A stretch of 64,000 bases of DNA, taken from the NCBI GenBank assembly GCA_029204045.2, contig JAQNDB010000312.1, positions 1 through 64,000 of the forward strand. Reading direction: 5' to 3'. Source of the stretch: Tillandsia leiboldiana. Lineage: Eukaryota; Streptophyta; Magnoliopsida; Poales; Bromeliaceae. Positions 24,001-33,152 of this stretch are shown here, one piece after another. The notes under the pieces were generated by a model that worked only from the letters and a program-made list of their open reading frames with translations, was not told the DNA's origin and did not search any database. The stretch's first letter is position 1. Every line of letters begins with the position of its first letter. Position numbers and translations under genes: made by a program.

Positions 24001-26133
24001 CGGAATTTGCCGCTACATTTTTGGGCTGAAGCTGTGAACACCGCTGTCTATGTCATTAATAGAGTTTACTTGCGCCCAGGAACCTTGAATACACCATATG
24101 AGCTGTGGTTTAGTAGAAAACCCAATGTTGAATATTTTCGTGTCTTCGGGAGTCGATGTTACATTTTACGTGACCGTGAAAATCTTGGAAAGTTCGACTC
24201 TCGAAGTGATGAAGGGATCTTTCTGGGTTATTCTACGAATAGCAGAGCATATCGAGTATTTAACATTGAATCTAAGACGATCGTAGAATCTATAAATGTT
24301 AAAGTAGATGAAGCTTTTCACTTTGAAACTGGAAAATCTACCCTCGATATCTCTCTAGATGATGATTCTCCTGCAAGTGCATCTTCTCATAATAATACTT
24401 CCAATATTAATGATGCATCTAATGGTTCTTCTAGTTTATCTGATGTGCAGGAATCATCTCATATATCTCCGAGTACTCCGCTTCAACAAACGTTACGAAT
24501 CTCCAAGGATCATCCGGAATCGAATATTATTGGAGATCCACAAGAAGGAGTCAGAACTCGGAGGCAGTTGGTTTGTGGATTCGCTTGCTACGTATCTTTA
24601 ATCGAACCAAAGAACATAGATGAAGCTCTTCAGGATGACTACTGGATTAAAGCAATGCAGGAAGAGCTCCATCAATTTGAGCGAAACAAAGTCTGGGAAT
24701 TAACGAAGCCTCCAAAGCAACACAATGTGATAGGTACCAAATGGATCTTCAAGAACAAGAAAAATGAGGATGGTACTATCATCAGGAATAAGGCACGATT
24801 AGTTGCTCAAGGCTACTCTCAAGTAGAAGGTATAGACTTTGACGAAACATTCGCCCCTGTAGCTAGACTCGAGTCCATTCGTATACTGTTTGCTATTGCT
24901 TGTCATTTTAAAATCAAATTATTTCAAATGGACGTTAAGAGCGCATTTCTAAATGGGTTTTTAAATGAGGAAGTTTATGTGGCTCAACCGAAAGGTTTTG
25001 TAGATCATAAACAACCTAACCATGTTTTTCGTTTGAAAAAGGCTCTTTACGGTCTGAAACAAGCACCGCGAGCATGGTACGAAAGGTTAACAAAGCACAT
25101 TTTGGAGAAGGGCTATACTCGAGGGGGAGCTGACAGGACTCTCTTTGTGAAGCATTATCAAAACAATTTCATTGTAGCACAAATCTATGTCGATGACATT
25201 GTATTTGGCGCAACAAGAGATAACGATGCTTCTAAATTCGCGGAGACCATGGAAAGCGAATTTGAGATGTCCATGATGGGCGAATTGACTTATTTCCTTG
25301 GATTGCAAATTAAACAAAATGATGAAGGTATTCACTTGAGTCAATCCAAGTATGCAATGGAGTTGGTCAAAAAGTTTGATCTAGAAAATTGTAAAGATTT
25401 TCCGACTCCAATGGGAACTAGCCACAAGGGACTTGGAAGTGAATCACATAGTGAGAATGTAGACGAGAAATTGTATCGAAGTATGATTGGAAGTCTACTT
25501 TACCTCACGGCTAGTCGCCCGGATATATCTTTTGGTGTTGGGATTTGCGCGAGATATCAATCAGCACCAAAGGAGGTTCACCTGAAAGCGGTGAAAAGGA
25601 TCATCCGGTATATCAAAGGATCAATTAATTTCGGAATTTGGTATCCTATGGGAATAAGTTTGGATATTGTTGGATACTCAGATGCCGATTGGGCAGGATC
25701 AGTGGATGATCGGAAAAGCACGAGTGGTGCATGCTTCTATCTTGGCCATTGCCTTGTTGCATGGCACAGTAAAAAGCAGAACTGCATAGCACTCTCGACT
25801 GCCGAAGCGGAATACATTTCAGCTGGAAGTTGCTCAACTCAACTCATTTGGATGAAAAGCGTACTGAGCGACTTCCGCATTTCAGCATCTTCGGTAACAA
25901 TACTTTGTGACAACACTAGTGCTATTAACATTTCTAAAAACCCTGTGTTGCACTCTAGAACAAAACATATTGAACTTAGATATCATTTTCTTAGAGAGCT
26001 AGTTGAATCAAATACTCTTCAACTTTCATATATTTCAACTGAGGATCAATTAGCTGACATTCTAACAAAACCTTTGGATCAAAAACGTTTTATTCATTTA
26101 CGAAAAGCAATTGGGATGCTTTCCTTGAAATAA
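21016..26133 (+). CDS. gag-pol: A gag-pol polyprotein, one in-frame stop
   Basis: A single frame of 1,705 residues, broken once by TAG at 21334-21336 where C has CAG. Order: UBN2-type gag (about 1-210); CCHC knuckle at 311-324; coiled coil about 409-510; second CCHC at 578-591; protease with DSG at 690-692; integrase zinc region H815, H820, C849, C852; DDE catalytic D880, D943, E979 with a 35-residue D-E gap; reverse transcriptase with YVDD at 1391-1394; RNase H from about D1556. This is the Ty1/copia order (integrase before RT). The start ATG lies 19 bp after the PBS. Apart from the stop, the frame has no lesion I can see. The product would build particles, copy the RNA and integrate the DNA. 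Without readthrough only the first 106 residues, or a product from an ATG at 21361, could be made. Confidence 0.93.
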
Positions 26134-27076
26134 TCTTCTTTTTGAAAACTTTGCTTAGGATAGGTTTTGTATTTGTTTTTGTTTTGTTCATTATCTATGT
26201 TTGTACATAGGACATTAATTGAGCATAGGTCATAATTGACTTTAATTGCATATTTTCGCACATTTAGAAATTTATTATGCTTTTGCCATCATAATATTTC
26301 ACTGTTGCAATGATCATTTATGTTAATTAAATCATCTTCTAAAGTGATCAAAGTCAATTTCTCTCTCTCTATGATCTCTTGGTATAGTTATTATCTTATT
26401 TGACTGCTTAGTCGAGTATGAAATCGAGATCAATATTTGGTTGAATACTTTATATCTTAAATAATTGATAGCCAATTGAGGGGGAGTCTTAGAAAAGGTA
26501 AAATGCTCAAAAGATGTGGAAAGAGTTACATCCCAATGAGGAGTGTGAAAACTACCACCACATGGAGGAAAGAGCTACCACCTCGGTCGTCCGAGTATTG
26601 TGTGCAGCTACCACATGTATACCAAGCATGGTTGTTCAAATTTTTGATTAAGTAAAATGCATGTTGAAATACTTGACTCTGTCAAATTTCAAGGTTGGTA
26701 TAAGGTGGGTTTTTAATGAAAGATGCTCAAAGAGCCACTCTCTTCAACAGATTGTCTAGATATATTATCTACTATATTTGGGATTTCAAACATCTATTGA
26801 TCTTTGTATTTCATTTTCTTTACTGAATTGATGATTTGATAAAGGCATTACTCATAAGATCAAGTTAGATGTAATTGAAGGTGTTCAACTTTTAGGGATT
26901 TAATTTTTGTAAATTTTCGTTTCATTTTTGGATATTATTGATAGATTTGGCATAATCTAATTCTTGTTGTATGAAACGATGACTTTTGTTTAAAGTTGAT
27001 ACACATTTGTGCTTACAATCTTTTTCTGGTTTTTCTTGAATTTCTCTGAAATTTTCTAAAGAAAAAGTTGGGGCCG
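26134..27076 (+). other. Spacer between pol and ORF2 promoter of A
   Basis: AT-rich, without a convincing frame. It contains an internal polypurine stretch AATTGAGGGGGAGTC (about 26474-26488). The same spacer is present in B (38278-39213) and C (45058-45996, minus), with the polypurine stretch and an ACCACCACATGGAGGAAAG region conserved, so it is part of the family rather than random DNA. Confidence 0.7.
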
Positions 27077-27243
27077 ATCCGGATCGGGCTAGGTGATCCG
27101 GATCCCGAACGCAGGAATTCTTCTGCGGGCTGACGATCTGGATTGTATCTGCCGATCCGGATCCCGAACGCAGTTTCTTACTGCGGGTAGCCGATCCGGA
27201 TCGCAGTTATGAACTGATCCGGATCGCGGCTAGGTTTTATAAA
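27077..27243 (+). promoter_or_regulatory. Internal promoter of ORF2: three palindrome pairs and TATA
   Basis: ATCCGGAT-type sites start at 27077/27096, 27136/27155 (the first reads ATCTGGAT) and 27194/27217, spacing 19, 19 and 23 bp. CCCGAAC again follows the second site of pairs one and two. TATAAA is at 27238-27243. The design copies the LTR promoter and is also present in B and C, so ORF2 is probably made from its own transcript. Confidence 0.75.
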
Positions 27244-27360
27244 GAACGAAAGGGGTTTTTGATTTCTTTACTCCAATCTTTTGTTCCAAAGTTTCCAGAG
27301 CCTCTCTCTCTAGATTTCATCCTTCCTGGAAGCTTTCAAACTCAGGTTCTTCAACTCCAA

Positions 27361-27744
27361 GTAAGTTTTATTGATCAAAATCTCGGTTTTTCACCGTTTT
27401 TCTCTTTTCCTCCTCAAACGTGATGAATTTCTTGGATCAACTTTGTTTGTGGATGGTTTTTGATCAAATTTCTTTTGAAATAAGAACTCTGGGTAGATTA
27501 GTTTTGATTATATGCTAGGTATTCTCCTGATTAACGGATTTTTAGGCTTCGATTTCTAAAATTTCGGTTTTAGGGCATATAATAAGGATTTTCGAAAATC
27601 ATGCAATTGATCTATTTTTAAAAGTCCTTTTGCAAAACTAATTTGATTCTTAGCTTCTCTACATGATTATGATTGTTTGGGTACAATTTTTCAAATTTTT
27701 GAAAATTAACAATTTTTCATGTGTTCTTGAGTTGTTTTTCACAG
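27361..27744 (+). other. Predicted leader intron of ORF2 (384 nt)
   Basis: Donor AA|GTAAGTTTT at 27361 and acceptor TTTTTCACAG| ending at 27744, after a T-rich stretch. Equivalent introns are predicted at 39440-39823 in B and 44773-44388 in C (386 nt). Splicing is inferred from sequence only. Confidence 0.7.
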
Positions 27745-27777
27745 GACAATTTCTCTAAACTTAAAGCACTAGAATCA

Positions 27778-29235
27778 ATGGCACTCTCTTTGTTAATCCT
27801 TCTCCTGGTCTCAATGGTACACACTCGCCCAACAAATAAACTGAAGAGAGCCAACAACCTCCAACAAAAAGGTGAATTTGTCGAGGTCAGTGACACAGAG
27901 GTAGATTGTCATGAGATTGACTGGGCGGCATTGACGGATGATGATGACTCAATGTATGAACAAGAACAGTCTAATGATTCAAGGAGAAAGGCGTCTGTTA
28001 AATCAAAAGAAAAGGCAACTAAGGAACCAGGAAAAGCATCAGTGGCAGCACCAACCATCTCCATGAAAAGAAAGAGAATAACTAGACGCCGTGGGCTACG
28101 ACAGGACATTAATGTTGACACGCCGATAGCTCCTGACTCCCCACATCGCTTGGAAGAAGTATTCGTTAATACTGATCGTCTTCGAGCCTTTGCACATCGC
28201 GAATGCATTGGTGAAAGGCATGTTAACATTGAGGCCCTGCAAGGTCACTCCCCTGGTTTTGGTCTTCTGATTGAGCAAGCCAACCTTATTCAAGTATGTC
28301 GTTTCCCAGAAACTCTTGGCTACTGTTTGCATCATGTGAGGACCTTCTATACTAATGCACGGCATCTTCGAGAGTCTGAGAACGGTCCTATGGAGTTCTA
28401 CACGAATATCCAAGGCACAAGGTTTAAGATTACTCCGGAATTGATTGGCGAGGTTTTGGGAATGGAAGCCAGCAAGAAAGGAGTTCACTACTTGAAGGGG
28501 GTAAATTTGACAAACACATTATGGCGAAAAGTTATAGAGGGAATTTGTCTCGAGGGAACACAATCAACCGAAAAATCTGTTCGGTCTAAGGAACTTCGTC
28601 TTGAATATCGCTTCTTAAACTTCATCACATGTTACAATATACTTCCTAATATGCAGACAAAGGTTGTGAGATGGGACCGGTTGTTGTTTTTGTATCTCAT
28701 AGGACATCCATCAGAGGCAACGGCATTGAATATCAACATTCCGTACATTATCTGGAATAGAATGGCGCGATATGTTGAGCATCCTCATCCCACTGAGAGA
28801 ATTCCATTTCCCTTGATTATAATGAGGATTTTAAAGAAATTTCAGGTTGACATTACTTCAACAACTTATCATCAATGTCTAAGCATGATAGATGAGTCTA
28901 CTATTGTCAAATCCCTCCATAAGTTGCCGCATGTCACTCCAGTTCCTGCATCTGGAACGAAGCATAGTACAAGCACTGCCGCATCACCATCTCGACAAGT
29001 ACCCGGCACAGATGATGAAGCATCAATAACATCGATTATCAAGGAACAACAGCGACTATCTGTTAAGCAAGAACAAGTTTTGAAGGAACAACAAAGAATT
29101 ACCAATGAGCTTGAGATTACCACGGCAGTTCACATTACAATAACGAAGAAGATAAATTCAATGGACAAGCGGATGCGAAAGATACTCTCTAAGATGGGTT
29201 GCACAAGCTCTGAAGACTCAGATTCTGACAACTGA
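27778..29235 (+). CDS. A ORF2, plant-transposon-domain protein in env-like position
   Basis: 485 residues from the ATG at 27778; the frame is open from 27721, but 27778 is the first ATG after the predicted splice acceptor and aligns with the starts of B and C. Parts: hydrophobic N-terminus (MALSLLILLLVSMVHTR); acidic linker 37-62; basic KRKRITRRR at 97-105; a conserved domain about 138-360 with FPETLGYCLHHVRTFY, ITPELIGEVLGM and RWDRLLFLYLIG, resembling the 'putative plant transposon protein' domain (Pfam PF20167 as I recall it); Ser/Thr-rich linker; coiled coil about 413-472; acidic tail SSEDSDSDN. In Sireviruses this slot often holds an env-like ORF. The N-terminus could be a signal peptide or membrane anchor, yet the basic patch suggests nuclear entry. 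Function is unknown; a structural or RNA-handling role is possible. Confidence 0.85.
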   Translation: MALSLLILLLVSMVHTRPTNKLKRANNLQQKGEFVEVSDTEVDCHEIDWAALTDDDDSMYEQEQSNDSRRKASVKSKEKATKEPGKASVAAPTISMKRKRITRRRGLRQDINVDTPIAPDSPHRLEEVFVNTDRLRAFAHRECIGERHVNIEALQGHSPGFGLLIEQANLIQVCRFPETLGYCLHHVRTFYTNARHLRESENGPMEFYTNIQGTRFKITPELIGEVLGMEASKKGVHYLKGVNLTNTLWRKVIEGICLEGTQSTEKSVRSKELRLEYRFLNFITCYNILPNMQTKVVRWDRLLFLYLIGHPSEATALNINIPYIIWNRMARYVEHPHPTERIPFPLIIMRILKKFQVDITSTTYHQCLSMIDESTIVKSLHKLPHVTPVPASGTKHSTSTAASPSRQVPGTDDEASITSIIKEQQRLSVKQEQVLKEQQRITNELEITTAVHITITKKINSMDKRMRKILSKMGCTSSEDSDSDN

Positions 29236-29995
29236 TTACTTTTGACTCATTTTTTTTTTTTCTTTTTGTGCAGGATTTTGATTTTAGGATTTAGTTTTAT
29301 ACTTACTTTTAGCTTAGTTCTTAGGTTTTACGTTTTATTGGAATTTTTCACTCTCCTAACATTTCGTAGTCTTAACTACATTTTGGCTTTCTTTTGTGAC
29401 AAAAAGGGGGAGAGAGTTAGAGAGAACTTTGAACAATGAATGATGGTATGAATGATGAAATATCAAGGTAAGTATGATCTCTACAATGAATGATGAAATA
29501 TCAAGGTAAGTATGAATGATGAAATATCAAGGTAAGTATGATCTCAACTTCAACTTTTGGTTTTTATCTTATGATTTGTTGCATGTCTCGACTAACTATT
29601 CGACTAACTATTTAGACATGTATTATTACTAACAAGTTGATGTTGGGCTAACATTTTGACATTTGGTTTTTGAATGCATAGAAGATATGTTGGTTTTTGA
29701 CTATGATTCTCTTACATATCTGAATTCTCAAATGTCATGGTGATTAGATAAACTCTATCTCTGTACTAGGTTTTGTATGCTAAATATTCTTGAGGTATCT
29801 AACGATCTCTTTTTGTCAAGAATAATTTCTTTGTGCAGAGAGTACAGATGTCTAAGTCTAGAGTCTGTTTTAGGAGTTTATCTCATGTTTTTAAATTTTT
29901 GGATCTCCATTGTAAATTTTTGTTGTATGGTGATAGCAACAAAAATATCTTTTTGAATTTTCTTTAGTGGATCTATGTTTTGTCACGAAACCGCC
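29236..29995 (+). other. 3' untranslated region of A with short direct repeats
   Basis: No gene seen. GAATGATGAAATATCAAGG followed by TAAGTATG occurs three times between about 29449 and 29540. Another polypurine stretch, AAAAAGGGGGAGAGAG, lies at about 29400-29416. Confidence 0.75.
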
Positions 29996-30007
29996 AAAGG
30001 GGGAGAT
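29996..30007 (+). promoter_or_regulatory. Polypurine tract of A
   Basis: AAAGGGGGAGAT directly before the LTR start TGTTACAG at 30008; priming site for plus-strand DNA. Confidence 0.92.
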
Positions 30008-31344
30008 TGTTACAGAATTTGAGTTGGCGTAGTTTCGTGAAAGTCTCAAGTCTTGAAGATTGAAGGTGAAGAAAGTTGGATCATTTAACTCAATCTCAAC
30101 AAAGAAGAATTCAAAAGGATCAGGTATGTTTAACTAAAGTTTTTGTGATCCGAATACTTCTTGTAGTGTAGAAACACTTGGAAGAATCTTTCATTGCATA
30201 AAAATCAAAAAACTGGACTTGGGACATGTTCAGGATCCGGATCAGGTTGTTCGATCCGGATCCCGAAGGTGGTTCGTTCATACATCAGTTCAATCCGGAT
30301 CGTAGTCTCTTGATCCGGATCCCGAACAGTGAGTTTACCATTTTCCTTGAACGATCCGGATCATGCTTCGCAATCCGGATCCCGAACGTTGATGTTTGGT
30401 AAACTGTATGAACGATCCGGATCATGCACTTCGATCCGGATCCCGAACCTTCGTTTTTCTGGAACTGGCTGACTCGTTACGACGATCCGGATCCTAGCTA
30501 GTCCGATCCGGATCGCCGTCCGTAAATTTTCCAGAAATGTTAGGTTTTTGATTCTTATCTCCTTCCTAGGGTTTCTAACCTATAAATAGACCCTATGACT
30601 CTTTTTCTAGGGTCAATCCACATAGCCGTCATTTTCATATATCATTTTATACGGCTATAGATCCACGTATAGAGAAGAAAGGAAATCATTAGAGAATACT
30701 CTATGTTTCTTCATCTATATTGATTAGTTTGATTCTAGGTTTTCATACTCACATCTTGAGTTGAATCAAACTAATGAATACTTAGATGGTATTTCCGATC
30801 TATCTTTGATCTAAGTATTCGGCGGATCATCACCACCCAAAACAACGATTTACCCCAAAAATCGGCGCGTAGATTCGCGTGTCCTTGTGGATTCAAGGTT
30901 CAACCGCTCTCGTGGATTCGGAGCGAGGCACGTTCGTGGATTCGAAGGGTGCTATTGGGTGAAGACCGTGGATTCGGTCGGACGTCGTGGATTCGACGTT
31001 GGACGCCGTGGATTCGGCGTTGGGCGCAGATCGTGGATTCGAGAAGCGTCGCGGAGCGAGCGGAGAAGATCCTCTAGGAGCGTATGGAAAAGGTTGAGTC
31101 GTAAGTGTGTACGGTAAATCACCTTGTACGTGTTTTAATTCTAGTGGATTTCTGCCGTGTTATCGGTCCCGTGGTTTTTTACTCCGGTGATGGAGTTTTC
31201 CACGTAAAAATCTTGCGTATTATTTTTTATTTCCGCATTGGGTTTTATCGCAACGAATTTTTGAGTGTTTATACGTTTACACCTATTCACCCCCCTCTAG
31301 GTGTTTTTTCCCCTATTTAGATCCGTATTACATATAACCCAACA
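30008..31344 (+). repeat. A 3' LTR
   Basis: 1,337 bp. I count four differences from the 5' copy (near its start; in CTCAACAAAG; in CCCTATGACTC; in CCACGTATAG). Palindromes at 30234-30515, TATA at 30581-30588, hairpin row at 30865-31048. Confidence 0.96.
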
Positions 31345-31349
31345 GCGCG
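31345..31349. other. Target-site duplication of A, right (GCGCG)
   Basis: Matches 19641-19645. Confidence 0.95.
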
Positions 31350-32585
31350 CACACGGACCGCCGGCATCGGCTTCCGCTCGCTGGCCGACCCAACGCAGCA
31401 GCCGCTGCGCTGCAGCCATCCGTTGAGCTGCCGCAGTTGCGCGCCGCATCTGCAGCAGCGCGGCCGCTGCTGCTGCAGCGCTGCGCACCGCGCGCCCTGA
31501 GCGCCGCGCGCTCTGCGCGCCTGCGCGCGGTGCGCCCTGCACGCCCGCGCGCGGCACAACCTGCGCGGCCGCGCGCGGTGCGCCCTGCGCGCCCGCGCGC
31601 GGCACGACCCGCGCGCCCGCGCGCGGTGCGCCCTGCGCACCCGCGCACGGCGCGCCCGCCGCGCGTTGCTGCAGCGCGTGCCTGCTGCGCGCTGCAGCTG
31701 CGGGGTGCCCGCAGCGCGCCGATTGCGCGCCGCGGCCACGCGGCACAGCCACACCCACCAGTACTAGGCACAAACCTCCTCAGGTTCCACTCCAACCGAC
31801 CAAAACCTAAAAAAACAAAGCTTCAAGAAAAACTGCACTTACCTCTTTCTCAATCCGTCGCGCGCACCTTTCGCCGCGCTCACCGCTCGGCCCACACGGC
31901 TCAAGGAGGGAGTTCCATCAACAAGCTCAAACCTCACTTCTCTTTTCCTTATTTTCTTCTTCTTCTTCCTTTTTCTCTCTTTCTTCTACTTCCTCTGTTT
32001 TCCATTCATTCCTCTGCTTGCTTTATGAAGAGGAAGGCGATGACGTGGCACACCTTAATTAAAATGCCTAATTAGTGGCATGGGGGGAAGGACACTGTAG
32101 CAGGAATTAAAAATTCCCCCAACTCTAAAATATCTCAGCCACTTAAAAGCATAGCCACTAATTCAAACTCTTCTAATAAATTTTTTTTTTTTCTTTCACT
32201 AATGCTTCACAGGCAACACTAATAAATCCAAAATTAATTAACTTAATTAAATAATCCCTCAAATGACCCCGCCAACTCACTTTTCGCCTTCGGGTCCCCC
32301 GCGTCAGTCCGAAACCTCCCGAAATTCGCTGTAATTCCAAAGTACACCTGTTTCAGGTATTTTCCCAATTTTCTGCACACCACGGTGGAGTCGATGCTTC
32401 CCCAAAACCAGTCCTCAATCGGCGCACAAAGTCCGAAAAATCCCCGAATCAAGCTGGGGCTTCCGCATTGATCCGCATCAACCCGACATCATCTGTAAAC
32501 ACACAAGCAACATGCCCGAGGCAATTCCTCCGCGCCACGCCATCTTGCGAGGTCGGCGCGCCATCCGAATTCCCGGTACTCTACA
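31350..32585 (-). repeat. G 5' LTR, part two
   Basis: Continues the LTR broken at 19645 and matches about 10127-11399. The GC-rich array (about 31487-31665) is about 30 bp shorter than in the partner LTR. Confidence 0.93.
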
Positions 32586-32590
32586 ATCAC
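32586..32590. other. Target-site duplication of G, right (ATCAC)
   Basis: Matches 7495-7499; B's LTR resumes here. Confidence 0.95.
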
Positions 32591-33119
32591 CACCCAAAAA
32601 CAACGATTTTCCCAAAATCGGCGCGTGGACTCGCGTGGCCTTGTGGATTCAAGATGCTACCGCTCTCGTGGATTCGGAGCGAGGTACGTTCGTGGATTCG
32701 AGACGTGCTACTGGGTGAAGACCGTGGATTCGGTCGGACGTCGTGGACTCGATGTTGGATGCCGTGGATTCGACGTTGGACGCCGTGGATTCGGCGTTGG
32801 ACGCAGATCGTGGATTCGAGAAGCGTTGCGGAGCGAGCGGAGAAGATCAACTCGGAGCGTATGGAAAAAGGTTGAGGCGTCTGTGAGTGCGTTATATCAC
32901 CTTTGTACATGTTATAATCTTAGTTGATTTCACCGTGTTATCGGTCCCGTGGTTTTTTACTCCTGGTTTTGGAGTTTTCCACGTAAAAATCTTGCGTGTT
33001 AGTTTTCATTTCCGCATTGGGTTTTATTGCGCAAAGATTTTTAAGTGTTTATTGTTTACACCTATTCACCCCCCTCTAGGTGTTTCCCCTATTTAGATCA
33101 TTATTTACATAACCCGACA
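32591..33119 (+). repeat. B 5' LTR, second part
   Basis: Completes the B LTR and ends CCGACA before the PBS. It includes a hairpin row at about 32621-32825 with one extra unit compared with A, and some loops reading TGGACT. Confidence 0.94.
32621..32825 (+). promoter_or_regulatory. Hairpin row in B 5' LTR (nine units)
   Basis: Same design as A at 20503-20686. The fourth hairpin is remodelled but still pairs (ACGT-TCG with CGA-G-ACGT). The extra sixth unit has one C-A mismatch. The 3' LTR copy (53077-53260) lacks the extra unit. Confidence 0.72.
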
Positions 33120-33121
33120 AG

Positions 33122-33133
33122 TGGTATCAGAGC
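33122..33133 (+). promoter_or_regulatory. Primer-binding site of B
   Basis: TGGTATCAGAGC, two bases after the LTR end at 33119. Confidence 0.93.
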
Positions 33134-33152
33134 GGGAATAGGGTTGTAAACA

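Larger units (their letters stand above)
19646..31344 (+). mobile_element. Full-length Sirevirus-type Ty1/copia element A
   Basis: 11,699 bp with 1,337-bp LTRs, a perfect TSD, PBS, PPT, a gag-pol frame with one stop and an intact downstream ORF2. Comparing the LTRs by eye I find four differences, so it is the youngest complete insertion here. With a plant rate of 1.3e-8 per site per year that is on the order of 0.1 million years, a rough figure. Sirevirus traits visible: an ORF after pol, AAAGGGGGAGA-type polypurine tracts repeated inside the element, and palindromes in the LTR. Confidence 0.96.
7500..32585 (-). mobile_element. Ty3/gypsy element G, minus strand, interrupted by H and A
   Basis: G starts TGTCACGCCCC at 7500 and ends ...TACTCTACA at 32585 on the + strand, so it reads right to left (LTR TGTAGAG...GGCGTGACA). 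Its PBS (16999-17010, minus) and PPT (11400-11412, minus) confirm orientation. Both LTRs are unusually long, about 3.9 kb. With A and H removed the element is about 10.65 kb with only about 2.9 kb of internal DNA, so most of pol is missing. Its LTR end (GGCGAGCCCGGG, GACCCCGGGGCGTGACA) is nearly shared with D, so they are related families. Confidence 0.92.

Noticed and set aside
31297..32075. Similar Ala/Arg-rich frames crossing the A 3' end
   Set aside because: Same array in the partner LTR. The frames cross a transposon junction, so they cannot be genes.
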